A stretch of 64,000 nucleotides of DNA from Jeotgalibaca dankookensis (GTDB lineage: Bacteria; Bacillota; Bacilli; Lactobacillales; Aerococcaceae): NCBI RefSeq assembly GCF_002005405.1, contig NZ_CP019728.1:1703501-1767500 (forward strand), written 5' to 3'. Positions 52,535 through 63,993 of the stretch are shown piece after piece (within the stretch, counting starts at the first letter, position 1; each line of letters opens with the position of its first letter). The position numbers were made by a program, and so were the translations under genes. The notes beneath the pieces are model-generated. The model did no database searches. It saw only the letters and a list, made by a program, of their open reading frames with translations, and had not been told where the DNA came from.

Positions 52535-52888
52535 ATGGCTATCAAAATAGAAGCATTCACCAATTCAATCGCTACTTGTATGGATGTTGTCAAAAAAATT
52601 CGCGCAGACGGCGTTCCAAAAGAGAAGATTTTAATTATTACCAACTATGCTTGTCGCGAAGCAATCATTCTTAATTATGATTTGCGTGATGACGACGGTC
52701 ATATCTTTTCAACGCACACACTCTTGAATAATGTCCGAAATATTATTACCCTACCAACTTATCAAGCTGCTACTTTAAATTACTTCTCACCTGAACGTCT
52801 TGTTGATCCGGTTACCCTTCTTTATAAGGAACAAATTGAATCCGGGGGCATCGTTATAGCAATTCTAGAAGACCCTTATTTAGTTTAA
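52535..52888 (+). CDS. Small protein of unknown function (possible general-stress 17M-like fold)
   Basis: 117 residues, acidic, no membrane segment. The start IEAFTNSIATCMDVVKKIRADGVPKEKILIIT (pattern strand, helix, turn, strand) resembles the YflT/GSP17M repeat in which a strand and helix precede KILIIT-type strands. The resemblance is weak and not a firm family call. Strong AGGAGG ribosome binding site. It stands alone on the plus strand between dnaX and the SRP RNA. Confidence 0.6.
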   Translation: MAIKIEAFTNSIATCMDVVKKIRADGVPKEKILIITNYACREAIILNYDLRDDDGHIFSTHTLLNNVRNIITLPTYQAATLNYFSPERLVDPVTLLYKEQIESGGIVIAILEDPYLV

Positions 52889-52898
52889 AAGATAAAAG

Positions 52899-52942
52899 AA
52901 ACCACCCGTTTTTATCATTATAAAGTGATAAAAAGGGTGGTT
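52899..52942. terminator. Terminator between the 117-residue gene and the SRP RNA
   Basis: AACCACCC pairs with GGGTGGTT and TTTTTATCA with TGATAAAAA (52899-52942), a long stem with T-rich flanks in both directions. Confidence 0.8.
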
Positions 52943-52954
52943 ATATTTTAGGTT

Positions 52955-53050
52955 AATTAACTTACAGCACATGGCGACTCCTACTTATAGCTGCTTCCTT
53001 CCGGATCTGACTCATTCATAAGACCGCCATTGCAGTAAGGCCTTTCGGCA
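52955..53050 (-). ncRNA. ffs: Signal recognition particle RNA, small bacterial type
   Basis: The minus strand contains the diagnostic apical sequence TCAGATCCGGAAGGAAGCAG (M-domain binding region with the GGAA tetraloop). Long pairing runs from CTTACTGCAATGGCG (53039 onward) to CGCCATGTGCTGTAAG (ending 52961). The RNA is about 95 nt and lacks the Alu domain of the 270-nt Bacillus RNA, as usual for Lactobacillales. It pairs with Ffh for membrane-protein targeting. Location between tadA and dnaX is conserved. Exact ends are estimated. Confidence 0.93.
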
Positions 53051-53056
53051 ATATTT

Positions 53057-53086
53057 AGTATACCACATCTCACTTCGATAATTCAA
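53057..53086 (-). promoter_or_regulatory. Promoter of the SRP RNA
   Basis: Minus-strand TTGAAT, an 18-nt spacer and TATACT, placing transcription start near 53050. Confidence 0.6.
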
Positions 53087-53089
53087 GCC

Positions 53090-53593
53090 TTATTCAGTGC
53101 GACGGCGTAAATGCTTCCGATTTTCTTCTTTCCGTTTCAAACGCAGTTCTCTAAAAAATGATTGCAGTAAATTTTGACATTCCGCTTTTAAAAGACCACT
53201 CTCGATTTCAGCTTGATGGTTAAATCGTTCATCTTGTAGTAAATCCATCAAAGTTCCCGCTGTTCCAGCTTTTAAATCAGCTGCTCCATAATAAACTTTT
53301 TTGATTCGCGATAAAATAATCGCACCACTACACATGGGGCATGGTTCTAAGGTGACAAAAAGTTCCGCATCCTCTAACCGCCAATTACTCAATCTCTGAT
53401 TTGCGTCGCGGATAGCCAACATTTCAGCGTGTGTCGTTGCATCGTGTGTTGTTTCACGTTTATTATACCCTCTTCCAATAATTTCGCCATCTAACACGAT
53501 AACGGCACCAATTGGAACCTCTCCTATGGCGCGTGCTTTTTCTGCTTCGTTAATAGCTTCTCGCATGAAAGCTTCTTTTTCTGCTTCTTTCAC
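53090..53593 (-). CDS. tadA: tRNA-specific adenosine deaminase
   Basis: A 167-residue zinc deaminase converting A34 to inosine in tRNA-Arg(ACG). THAEMLAI (about residues 56-63) holds the zinc histidine and catalytic glutamate; LEPCPMCSGAI (about 83-93) gives the two zinc cysteines. Its substrate tRNA-Arg(ACG) is encoded at 60.4 kb in this window. Start: GTG at 53593, 9 nt after AGGAGG. Confidence 0.96.
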   Translation of the reverse strand: MKEAEKEAFMREAINEAEKARAIGEVPIGAVIVLDGEIIGRGYNKRETTHDATTHAEMLAIRDANQRLSNWRLEDAELFVTLEPCPMCSGAIILSRIKKVYYGAADLKAGTAGTLMDLLQDERFNHQAEIESGLLKAECQNLLQSFFRELRLKRKEENRKHLRRRTE

Positions 53594-53708
53594 TTAACAC
53601 TTCCTCCTTACCTTATTAACAGAAGCGAATATCTGACTTCTTTTCAATTCGTTTCACTTAATGCTAGAATAAGAATAACTTTAAAATTGATTGTGAGGCA
53701 TATTATCT

Positions 53709-54587
53709 ATGGATGATTTACTACTAGAGCTATTTCCAGATGCTCTCTTAAACCATTTACCTTGGCAGGACGATACTTTTTTTACCGTTCCTTATAAAAA
53801 TAATTATATTCATATCCCATTATCCTCAATTAGTACCCGAGAGAGAAAACTTATTACGGAATTAATAACTCCCGGTACTTCTTATCTCACGCAGCCTGAA
53901 AATAGATGGGCGCACTTTCTTTTCAAAGATTCAACCCATTTTCCTACTGACTATGATTCTGTTCAGTTATTACAAGTATCTATGAAGTTTACTAATAGTG
54001 TAACATTTGATCGTACGCTCTGGTTAGAAGCTTTTAAGAATTCAATCCATTTTATCGTTGATGGATTTTTTATTTCGGACAAAGATGCGGTTTTAGTGGT
54101 CTATAACCCTTCAAAACTTCAGTTAAAAGAAGAAATAGAAAGTATTTTAACGGTCCTCAACGATGACTTTGGAATCCAGTCGTCCCTTTATCTAGGACAA
54201 ATTTGGCCTGTCAATGAGCGCTTACCGCATTTATTTTTAGAAGAGCAAGAAGTTTTTAACGATACACGCTCACAAACACAATACGATCAAATTACTACCT
54301 TATCCCAAGCTGCTCTATCTCATTATAGCTTTGAAGCAACTTCGAAAAGTCCTATTCTCGCTTCCATTAAAGAGACAATTCTAGCTATACCTGGAGGAGC
54401 GGATTTAGTTTTTTCTATGTGGCAAAACCTAGGAAATGTCTCGCAAGCAGCAGCCAGTCTCTACGTTCATCGTAACACGCTTCAGTACCGCATTGAGCGA
54501 TTTATGGAAATTGTTGACTTGAATTTAAAAGATATGGATGATTTATTATTGAGTTATCTAGCTTTACATTCGCGTTTTGGAAGTTAA
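53709..54587 (+). CDS. PucR/CdaR-type helix-turn-helix regulator
   Basis: A 292-residue protein. The C-terminal 60 residues are the HTH_30 domain: LVFSMWQNLGNVSQAAASLYVHRNTLQYRIERF (helices near residues 235-270). It lacks the N-terminal purine-catabolism domain of PucR, and the first 200 residues have no family I recognise. CdaR/PucR relatives respond to metabolites such as sugar diacids or purines; the ligand here is unknown. GTGAGG ribosome binding site about 10 nt before the ATG. Divergent from tadA. Confidence 0.75.
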   Translation: MDDLLLELFPDALLNHLPWQDDTFFTVPYKNNYIHIPLSSISTRERKLITELITPGTSYLTQPENRWAHFLFKDSTHFPTDYDSVQLLQVSMKFTNSVTFDRTLWLEAFKNSIHFIVDGFFISDKDAVLVVYNPSKLQLKEEIESILTVLNDDFGIQSSLYLGQIWPVNERLPHLFLEEQEVFNDTRSQTQYDQITTLSQAALSHYSFEATSKSPILASIKETILAIPGGADLVFSMWQNLGNVSQAAASLYVHRNTLQYRIERFMEIVDLNLKDMDDLLLSYLALHSRFGS

Positions 54588-54590
54588 AAA

Positions 54591-54630
54591 ATAGACGATT
54601 CTAGTAAGATACCAGAGTCGTCTATCTTTT
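54591..54630. terminator. Bidirectional terminator after the PucR-type gene
   Basis: ATAGACGATTCT pairs with AGAGTCGTCTAT (one mismatch), followed by CTTTTATTTA; the minus strand has TTTTTT. Confidence 0.8.
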
Positions 54631-54632
54631 AT

Positions 54633-54953
54633 TTATTTAAGTTTATCTTCAATGTGTTCTTTGTAGTCAACAGCCTTGTCTTTTACATCATCCCACGCAT
54701 CAAGAGCTGAGTCTTTTAGACTTCCAGTTCGGTCAAAGATATTTAAAAGTGTATCAATCTCGTTATCATCTAGAGCATCGATAACTTTTAAGATTGGTCC
54801 ATTACCTTTAAATTTAACTTTTAGACGTTGACGGTTCAGATAAGATCCTACGCGGTCAACTGCATCTTCTTCGTAAGCTAAAACAGCTGCGATTGTTACG
54901 ACTGCTGCTGTTGCTGCAATTCCTACCCACATTGCTTTTTTTGAATTCTTCAT
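54633..54953 (-). CDS. Small single-pass membrane protein of unknown function
   Basis: 106 residues. A basic N-terminus (MKNSKK) and one hydrophobic helix (about residues 8-27) leave a C-terminal domain that is acidic and helical (LDDNEIDTLLNIFDRTGSLKDSALDAWDDVKDKAVDYKEHIEDKL). The layout is like YtxH-type proteins but I do not see the family signature. Start: ATG at 54953, 8 nt after GAGGAG; the longer frame to 54971 runs over that site. Confidence 0.6.
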   Translation of the reverse strand: MKNSKKAMWVGIAATAAVVTIAAVLAYEEDAVDRVGSYLNRQRLKVKFKGNGPILKVIDALDDNEIDTLLNIFDRTGSLKDSALDAWDDVKDKAVDYKEHIEDKLK

Positions 54954-55071
54954 ACTAATCGCTCCTCTCATATATACCTCTATTCTAACATATGTGAAAA
55001 CGTATTCCGAATTATTTGGTTAAGAATGTATGGCATAATAGGAGTTGAATGAATAATAAGGGAGTCTTAAC

Positions 55072-56244
55072 ATGTTAACGAAATGGTTACAAATCTATAC
55101 TCAAAATGAAATGGTTGAATCAAAGCGCCTTAAAACAGGCCTTTTAGCTGGTGTTGTCGGATTGATTTCCAATCTCATTTTATTTATTATCAAGCTTTTA
55201 GCTGGTTGGTTATCTGGAAGTGTTTCCATTATGACCGATGCTGTTAATAGTTTATCTGATACTGCTTCTTCTATTATGACCTTATTGGGTTTTCAAATTG
55301 CTTCAAAACCCGCTGATAAAGAACACCCCTATGGTCATCAACGTTTTGAATATATTAGTGGTCTTATTATGTCTATTATTATTATTTTTGTTGGTTTGCA
55401 ATTTTTACGAACTTCTATTGTACGAATTTTTAATCCAAGTGATTTGGGGTTTGGATCAATCATTTTTATTTTATTAATTGTATCTATTTTAATAAAGTTT
55501 ATTCAATTCTTTTTCTACCGTGCAGCTGCAACATTCATTCACTCCAATACCTTACGTGTTGCTGCCCAAGATAGTTTAAATGATATTTACACGACACTAA
55601 TCGTTATCGCTTCATCGCTTGTTGAGATAATCTTTGGCTGGCAAATTGATGGCTATACAGGGGCTTTATTAGCCATTTTTATCGTCTACAGTGGCATTCA
55701 AATTATTCGCGACTCAATGAATGATCTTCTAGGTATTCGCCCCAGTCCTAAGGAATTAGCTGAGATTATCCATCATTTTGAACAGTTTGACGAAATGATG
55801 ATTGGTTATCACGACTTATTAGTACATAATTATGGTCCAAATAAAACTTATGCTTCAATTCATATAGAAGTAGATGAGAGTTGGGATTTAAAGCGTGCTC
55901 ACGCGATTACAGATAAGCTAGAAAAACATTTCAAAAACGAGCTTGGGATTGATTTAGTCTGTCACTTAGATCCCATAGCTGTACAAAATGAAAACCATAC
56001 TGGAATTTACCGAAAAGTTAAGCGTATTTTAAACTCTTATCAATTAAATTTAAAATTTCATGATTTTAAGGTAGATGATTTACCTACACATCAAAAAATA
56101 ACCTTTGACCTTGTCTTGCCAGAAAAAATTACCACCGATACGCAACTTCTCCTGACAATCATTAAGCGTGATATTTTTAAAGAAATAGGACCATGCGAAG
56201 TTGATATTACACTCGACTACCACAACTTATTAGACAGCAAATAA
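55072..56244 (+). CDS. Cation diffusion facilitator family transporter
   Basis: A 390-residue divalent-metal/proton antiporter. Six membrane helices occupy about residues 20-215. Metal-site motifs are SIMTDAVNSLSDT (about 59-71), HPYGHQRFEY (about 85-94) and the AAQDSLNDIYTT segment of helix 5 (about 165-176). The cytoplasmic domain has VHNYGPNKTYASIHIEVDE and an added C-terminal region (residues 305-390) beyond the usual end. Zn, Mn or Fe are all possible. Monocistronic. Confidence 0.9.
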   Translation: MLTKWLQIYTQNEMVESKRLKTGLLAGVVGLISNLILFIIKLLAGWLSGSVSIMTDAVNSLSDTASSIMTLLGFQIASKPADKEHPYGHQRFEYISGLIMSIIIIFVGLQFLRTSIVRIFNPSDLGFGSIIFILLIVSILIKFIQFFFYRAAATFIHSNTLRVAAQDSLNDIYTTLIVIASSLVEIIFGWQIDGYTGALLAIFIVYSGIQIIRDSMNDLLGIRPSPKELAEIIHHFEQFDEMMIGYHDLLVHNYGPNKTYASIHIEVDESWDLKRAHAITDKLEKHFKNELGIDLVCHLDPIAVQNENHTGIYRKVKRILNSYQLNLKFHDFKVDDLPTHQKITFDLVLPEKITTDTQLLLTIIKRDIFKEIGPCEVDITLDYHNLLDSK

Positions 56245-56283
56245 AAAAACGTTGATTCCTTTAATTGGAATCAACGTTTTTTT
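56243..56283. terminator. Bidirectional terminator between the CDF gene and clpC
   Basis: ACGTTGATTCC pairs with GGAATCAACGT around TTTAATT, with A and T runs on both sides. Confidence 0.85.
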
Positions 56284-58765
56284 AAGCTTTACTACCAGCT
56301 AGCTCTTTATTCGACTTACGAACGGTCACATAAATTTCGCCACTACGTGCACCAATCGTAACTGAGTCGCCATAATTAATATTGCCACTTAATAACTCTT
56401 CACTTAACTTATCTTCTACTTCTTTTTGAATAGCACGGCGTATTGGGCGCGCACCATATTCTGGATCGAAGCCAGCTTTAGCAATCACATCAATCGCAGC
56501 TGAGGTTATTTTAACGTGAATATCTAACTCAACGAGACGTTTCACAATTTGATTTGCCATTAACTTAACAATCTCATGCAATTCCTCTTTTCCTAACGAA
56601 TGGAAGACAATGGCATCATCAATACGATTGAGAAACTCAGGACGGAAACTTGTTTTCAATTCTTCACGAATTCTTTTTTCCATTGCGATATAATCATGTT
56701 GAACATTTTTTACATTAAATCCAACTGATTTTTCATCACGTAGAGCTGTTGCCCCAAGGTTAGAAGTCATAATCAAAATAGTATTTCTAAAGTCGACTTT
56801 ACGCCCCTTAGAGTCTGTCAAATGACCATCATCTAATACCTGTAACAAAATATTAAAGACATCTGGATGGGCTTTTTCAATTTCATCTAACAAGATAACT
56901 GAATAAGGTTTTTGTCTAATTTTTTCTGTTAGTTGACCACCTTCGTCGTACCCGACATAACCTGGCGGAGAACCGATTAAACGGCTTGTCGCAAATTTTT
57001 CCATATATTCCGACATATCCACGCGTACTAGTGCATCTTCTGAGCCAAACATAGCTTCTGCTAATGTTTTCGCTAGTTCCGTTTTCCCAACGCCGGTTGG
57101 TCCTAAAAATAAGAAACTTCCTATTGGACGCTCAGGATCCTTCAATCCAGAACGTGCACGGCGAATTGCCCGTGATACCGCTCCAACCGCTTCTTTTTGA
57201 CCAATCACACGCTCATGTAAAACTTGTTCGAGTTGCATCAAACGGTCACTTTCTTTTTGCTCCATTTGGTTAACCGGAACACCTGTCCATAAGGCTACAA
57301 CTTGAGCAACATCTTCTGCTCCCACACTTAATCTGTATTCCTTATTTTCAGAAGACTTCACAGCTTCTATTTTTGCTTGTTCCAAACGTTTTTTCCGTGA
57401 CTGTTCTTTCTTTCGAATATTCGCTGCTTTAGAAAAATCTTGTTCTAAAATAGCCGCTTCTTTTTCTTGATTTAATTCTTTAATTTCTTCTTCTAACTTA
57501 ACAACCGTTGATTTATCTGTTGTTGTATCTAAACGTACCTTAGCTGCTGATTCATCAATTAAATCGATTGCTTTGTCTGGTAAGCGACGCGAAGTAATAT
57601 AGCGTGTTGATAATTTAACCGCTGCTTCTACCGCTTCATCTGTAATATCAACTTGATGGTGGTCTTCGTAGCGAGATTTTAAACCCCGTAAAATAGCTAC
57701 AGTTTCTTCAGGTGTTGGCTCATCAATATGGATAGGCGCAAAACGACGTTCCAATGCAGCATCTTTTTCGATGTATTTTTGGTATTCGTCCAGTGTTGTT
57801 GCACCGATTGTTTGAAGTTCGCCACGTGCAAGAGCAGGTTTCAAAATATTTGATGCATCAATTGCACCTTCTGCACCGCCCGCACCTATTAAGGTATGTA
57901 ACTCATCGATGAACAAGATGACGTTTCCATCTTGATACACTTCATCGATAACTTTCTTCATTCGCTCTTCAAATTCGCCTCGGTATTTTGTACCGGCCAC
58001 TAGAGAACCCATATCTAACATCATGAGGCGTTTATTAGCTAATTGTTCAGGTACTTCTCCATTTACAATCTTTTGAGCTAAACCTTCTACAATTGCTGTT
58101 TTACCAACACCAGGCTCTCCTACTAAAACAGGATTATTTTTAGTTCGACGAGAGATAACTTGTAAAATTCGTTTGACTTCTAAATCACGCCCAACGATTG
58201 GATCGAGTGCATCTTCACGTGCTAGCTTAGTCATATCTCTTGCTAGCGAATCGAGAGTAGGCGTTAAGCCCGCATCTTTGACTGCTTTCTTACCATTTCT
58301 ATTCGAAACCTTAGGTGGTTGTTTTACACCCATTTTTTCATAAAGTGTTTTACGAAGTTTGTTAATATCAATATCTAAATTTTTTAAAATTTTAACTGCT
58401 AAGACTTCTTCTTTAAGTAAGCCAATCAATATATGCTCGGTCCCAACTAACTTCATACCAAGTTTTTGCGACTCGGTTGTTGCATACATCATGACGATCT
58501 TAGCACGAGGCGAAAAGGGAATTGGAACAAAATTATTTAAGGTTGGCCGTGAAGTACCATACCCTAGCATCTGTTCAATTTCTTCACGAACTTGTCTCTC
58601 CTCAACGTTAAAATCACGCAGGATTTTCCCTGCAATTCCTTGTGGCTCACGAATAAGACCTAACAAGATGTGTTCCGTCCCGATTGATTGATGCTTGAAG
58701 AGCTGTACTTCCTCAGTCGCAAGGATAATCGCTCGACTTGCTTTTTCTGTAAATAGTTCATCCAT
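56282..58765 (-). CDS. clpC: ATP-dependent Clp protease ATPase ClpC
   Basis: An 827-residue Hsp100 unfoldase that feeds ClpP. Two Clp_N repeats (1-145), AAA-1 with [16 protein letters not shown] (about 210), a middle domain with a UVR-like segment ([15 protein letters not shown]), AAA-2 with [19 protein letters not shown] (about 548) and the C-terminal D2-small domain are all present. Start: ATG at 58765, 8 nt after GGGAGG; a longer frame to 58789 runs over that site. It follows ctsR, with no mcsA or mcsB between. Confidence 0.96.
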   Translation of the reverse strand: MDELFTEKASRAIILATEEVQLFKHQSIGTEHILLGLIREPQGIAGKILRDFNVEERQVREEIEQMLGYGTSRPTLNNFVPIPFSPRAKIVMMYATTESQKLGMKLVGTEHILIGLLKEEVLAVKILKNLDIDINKLRKTLYEKMGVKQPPKVSNRNGKKAVKDAGLTPTLDSLARDMTKLAREDALDPIVGRDLEVKRILQVISRRTKNNPVLVGEPGVGKTAIVEGLAQKIVNGEVPEQLANKRLMMLDMGSLVAGTKYRGEFEERMKKVIDEVYQDGNVILFIDELHTLIGAGGAEGAIDASNILKPALARGELQTIGATTLDEYQKYIEKDAALERRFAPIHIDEPTPEETVAILRGLKSRYEDHHQVDITDEAVEAAVKLSTRYITSRRLPDKAIDLIDESAAKVRLDTTTDKSTVVKLEEEIKELNQEKEAAILEQDFSKAANIRKKEQSRKKRLEQAKIEAVKSSENKEYRLSVGAEDVAQVVALWTGVPVNQMEQKESDRLMQLEQVLHERVIGQKEAVGAVSRAIRRARSGLKDPERPIGSFLFLGPTGVGKTELAKTLAEAMFGSEDALVRVDMSEYMEKFATSRLIGSPPGYVGYDEGGQLTEKIRQKPYSVILLDEIEKAHPDVFNILLQVLDDGHLTDSKGRKVDFRNTILIMTSNLGATALRDEKSVGFNVKNVQHDYIAMEKRIREELKTSFRPEFLNRIDDAIVFHSLGKEELHEIVKLMANQIVKRLVELDIHVKITSAAIDVIAKAGFDPEYGARPIRRAIQKEVEDKLSEELLSGNINYGDSVTIGARSGEIYVTVRKSNKELAGSKA

Positions 58766-58801
58766 TCTTGATGCCTCCCTTACTGCCATTTCACTGACTA
58801 C

Positions 58802-59266
58802 TTATTCCTTGAAACGTAAACTTTTTAATTGTTTGACTAATAAATGCGCACGGACTTTTTTTTCATCTTCTCCAAAGGTTTGTAAACAACTCTTATCCAT
58901 TATTGATAAGATTAAATCACCTTCACGTTTTGAAATGACTTTTTTATTAAACAAATTCTGGATAACTGCATAAGCTTCTCTCTCAGAAATAGTGTCACCC
59001 ACTATCCGAATCATTTCATCTAAAAAATCAACCTCATCCATAAACGTTACTTTCATAATTCGGATATAGCCACCACCACCACGTTTACTTTCAACTAAAT
59101 AGCCATGTTGTTCCGTAAAACGAGTATTGATGACATAATTAATCTGAGAGGGGACACAATCAAAATGGACTGCCATTTCATTCCGGCGTATTTCAATTTG
59201 TTCTTCTTTTTTGAGAATCTGTTTAATATAGGCTTCGATAATATCAGACATGTTTTGATTACTCAA
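58802..59266 (-). CDS. ctsR: Class III stress-gene repressor CtsR
   Basis: A 154-residue winged-helix repressor. SDIIEAYIKQIL and VPSQINYVINTRFTEQHGYLVESKRGGGGYIRI (about residues 38-70) form the DNA-binding helix and glycine-rich wing that senses heat. Start: TTG at 59266, 8 nt after GGGAGG; the next ATG (residue 6) is too far from it. Without McsA/McsB, release depends on the wing and on Clp proteins. A CtsR-type heptad repeat lies upstream. Confidence 0.95.
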   Translation of the reverse strand: MSNQNMSDIIEAYIKQILKKEEQIEIRRNEMAVHFDCVPSQINYVINTRFTEQHGYLVESKRGGGGYIRIMKVTFMDEVDFLDEMIRIVGDTISEREAYAVIQNLFNKKVISKREGDLILSIMDKSCLQTFGEDEKKVRAHLLVKQLKSLRFKE

Positions 59267-59284
59267 TCAATCCGCCTCCCTTCA

Positions 59285-59301
59285 CCTGACTAATTTTGAC
59301 T
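59285..59301 (-). promoter_or_regulatory. CtsR operator (heptad direct repeat)
   Basis: AGTCAAA-ATT-AGTCAGG on the minus strand is a three-base-spaced repeat of the CtsR heptad RGTCAAA (the second copy has two mismatches). It lies between the promoter and the ribosome binding site of ctsR, consistent with autoregulation. Confidence 0.65.
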
Positions 59302-59313
59302 ATCATACTTAAA

Positions 59314-59342
59314 ATACTATGCTATTATTGGTTTCATGTCAA
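59314..59342 (-). promoter_or_regulatory. Sigma-A promoter of ctsR-clpC
   Basis: Minus-strand TTGACA, a 17-nt spacer and TAGTAT, about 48 nt before the ctsR start. Confidence 0.7.
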
Positions 59343-59428
59343 ACAGAAAGAAAGAACTCCTCTATTGACCTTCTATTATAACGCATAATAGGTTGATTTT
59401 GAAGTATAGGAGACTTGCCTTGCCTCAA

Positions 59429-59457
59429 TTGACAAGTTCGACAATTACAATTAAAAT
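59429..59457 (+). promoter_or_regulatory. Sigma-A promoter of nagB
   Basis: TTGACA, a 17-nt spacer and TAAAAT, 41 nt before the nagB start. No clear cre or NagR box is seen. Confidence 0.75.
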
Positions 59458-59497
59458 TATGGGGGTTACAAATATAATTAAAAGGAGACACAATAAA

Positions 59498-60205
59498 ATG
59501 GAAGTCCTTTATACTAAAACAGCTGAAGAAGGTTCAGAAAAAGCTTACCAACTAATTAGAGAAGCACTCGACAATGGTGCCAAGGTGTTTGGTCTTGCAA
59601 CTGGTTCTACCCCAGAACGTGTTTATGAAAAGCTAGTAGAGAGTGATGTCGATTTTTCTGAAGCGATTTCAGTCAACTTAGACGAATATGTTGGGTTAGA
59701 AGGAACACATGAACAAAGTTATCAATACTTTATGGAACAAAAACTATTTAACCATAAACCATTTAAAGAATCATTCGTTCCAAATGGCGTAAACGAAGAA
59801 CAAGCAGAAATTGAACGTTACGAAGCTATCCTCGCTAAATACCCTATTGATTTGCAAATTCTTGGTATCGGTGAAAACGGCCATATTGCATTTAATGAAC
59901 CTGGAACTGCTCTTGACTCTGTTACCCATAAGGTAGAGTTAACACAATCAACAATTAACGCTAACAAGAGAAACTTTGAAAAAGAAGAAGATGTTCCACG
60001 TTATGCTTATTCAATGGGGCTTGCTTCCATTATGAAAGCTAAAAAAATTATTTTAATGGCTTTTGGTGAAAATAAAGCTCAAGCTGTTAAAGATCTTGTA
60101 ACAGCTACAAAAGCAGATCCAGCTATCCCGTCAACTGTTCTAGTTAACCACCCTGATGTTACGGTTATCGTTGATAAAGCTGCGGCTACATTGATTAAAA
60201 AATAA
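59498..60205 (+). CDS. nagB: Glucosamine-6-phosphate deaminase
   Basis: A 235-residue enzyme converting glucosamine 6-phosphate to fructose 6-phosphate and ammonia. VFGLATGSTPERVYEKL (about residues 29-45), SVNLDEYVGL (about 62-71), LGIGENGHIAFNEPG (catalytic region, about 124-138) and the lysine-rich end are present. Start: ATG at 59498, with AAAGGAG upstream; the earlier frame from 59393 runs over the promoter. Monocistronic; nagA is not here. Confidence 0.95.
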   Translation: MEVLYTKTAEEGSEKAYQLIREALDNGAKVFGLATGSTPERVYEKLVESDVDFSEAISVNLDEYVGLEGTHEQSYQYFMEQKLFNHKPFKESFVPNGVNEEQAEIERYEAILAKYPIDLQILGIGENGHIAFNEPGTALDSVTHKVELTQSTINANKRNFEKEEDVPRYAYSMGLASIMKAKKIILMAFGENKAQAVKDLVTATKADPAIPSTVLVNHPDVTVIVDKAAATLIKK

Positions 60206-60218
60206 AAATTAAGAATGC

Positions 60219-60259
60219 AAAGAGTTCTCACTAACTAAACAGTGAGAACTCTTTTTTTG
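60219..60259 (+). terminator. Intrinsic terminator after nagB
   Basis: AGAGTTCTCACT pairs perfectly with AGTGAGAACTCT, followed by seven T. Confidence 0.9.
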
Positions 60260-60262
60260 TAT

Positions 60263-60285
60263 AAAAAAAACTCTCAAAGAGAGTT
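60263..60285 (-). terminator. Intrinsic terminator of the rRNA-tRNA operon
   Basis: On the minus strand AACTCTC and GAGAGTT form a stem around TT, followed by eight T, 15 nt after tRNA-Pro. Confidence 0.8.
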
Positions 60286-60299
60286 GTTACATCGATTAA

Positions 60300-60373
60300 T
60301 CGGGAAGACAGGATTCGAACCTGCGACCCCTTGGTCCCAAACCAAGTGCTCTACCAAGCTGAGCTACTTCCCG
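60300..60373 (-). tRNA. tRNA-Pro (TGG)
   Basis: 74 nt. Acceptor CGGGAAG/CTTCCCG, anticodon loop TTTGGGA with TGG, T loop GGTTCGAATCC, discriminator A. CCA is not encoded. Last gene of the operon. Confidence 0.95.
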
Positions 60374-60392
60374 TTAACAAGCAAAGTAAAAA

Positions 60393-60466
60393 TGCAGCCA
60401 GTAGGAGTCGAACCTACAACCGCCTGATTCGTAGTCAGGTACTCTATCCAATTGAGCTATGGCTGC
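60393..60466 (-). tRNA. tRNA-Arg (ACG)
   Basis: 74 nt. Acceptor GCAGCCA/TGGCTGC, anticodon loop CTACGAA with ACG. A34 is the target of the TadA encoded at 53.1 kb. CCA is not encoded. Confidence 0.95.
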
Positions 60467-60477
60467 AAAAATCCAAA

Positions 60478-60549
60478 AGCGGAAGACGGGGTTCGAACCC
60501 GCGACCCCCACCTTGGCAAGGTGATGTTCTACCACTGAACTACTTCCGC
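60478..60549 (-). tRNA. tRNA-Gly (GCC)
   Basis: 72 nt. Acceptor GCGGAAG/CTTCCGC, anticodon loop TTGCCAA with GCC, discriminator U as usual for glycine. CCA is not encoded. Confidence 0.95.
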
Positions 60550-60554
60550 AAATA

Positions 60555-60627
60555 TGCCGGCTAAAGGAGTTGAACCCTCGACCCTCTGATTACAAATCAG
60601 ATGCTCTACCAACTGAGCTAAGCCGGC
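60555..60627 (-). tRNA. tRNA-Thr (TGT)
   Basis: 73 nt. Acceptor GCCGGCT/AGCCGGC, anticodon loop TTTGTAA with TGT, discriminator A. Confidence 0.95.
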
Positions 60628-60650
60628 TTTTATACATATACAAATGTATA

Positions 60651-60723
60651 TGAGTCATGCAGGATTCGAACCTGCGACCCTCTGATTAAAAGTCAGATGC
60701 TCTACCAACTGAGCTAATGACTC
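60651..60723 (-). tRNA. tRNA-Lys (TTT)
   Basis: 73 nt. Acceptor GAGTCAT/ATGACTC, anticodon loop CTTTTAA with TTT, discriminator A. Confidence 0.95.
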
Positions 60724-60768
60724 GAAAACTTAATATGAGTATATTTTTAAGTTTTAAAAATATACCAA

Positions 60769-60841
60769 TGGAGATTGACGGGATCGAACCGCCGACATTC
60801 TGCTTGTAAGGCAGACGCTCTCCCAGCTGAGCTAAATCTCC
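60769..60841 (-). tRNA. tRNA-Val (TAC)
   Basis: 73 nt. Acceptor GGAGATT/AATCTCC, anticodon loop CTTACAA with TAC, discriminator A. First tRNA after the 5S gene. Confidence 0.95.
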
Positions 60842-60860
60842 GTAAACAAAAAAAAGAAAA

Positions 60861-60979
60861 TGCGCGGCAACGTCCTACTCTCACAAAGGGAAACCCTTCA
60901 CTACAATCGGCGCTAAGAAGCTTAACTTCTGTGTTCGGGATGGGAACAGGTGTGACCTTCTTGCCCTTGTCACCGCACA
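60861..60979 (-). rRNA. 5S ribosomal RNA
   Basis: About 117-119 nt on the minus strand. The RNA starts near TGTGCGGTGAC and contains the conserved CCCATCCCGAACACAGAAG loop and GAGAGTAGGACGTTGCCG. The ends pair (TGTGCGG with CCGCGCA). It lies 20 nt before tRNA-Val and about 100 nt after 23S. Confidence 0.95.
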
Positions 60980-61079
60980 TTTTCTATTTAATTGAAGAAA
61001 CATTGCGTTCCCTCAAAACTGAATCCATAACACAATGAACAGCTGACCAAAGCCATTACAACCACCTTGTTTTATTCGT

Positions 61080-63993
<2,914 letters not shown>

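Noticed and set aside
60242..60564. Open frames on the plus strand across the tRNA cluster (e.g. with [12 protein letters not shown])
   Set aside because: They are antisense to tRNA genes and are a familiar annotation artefact.
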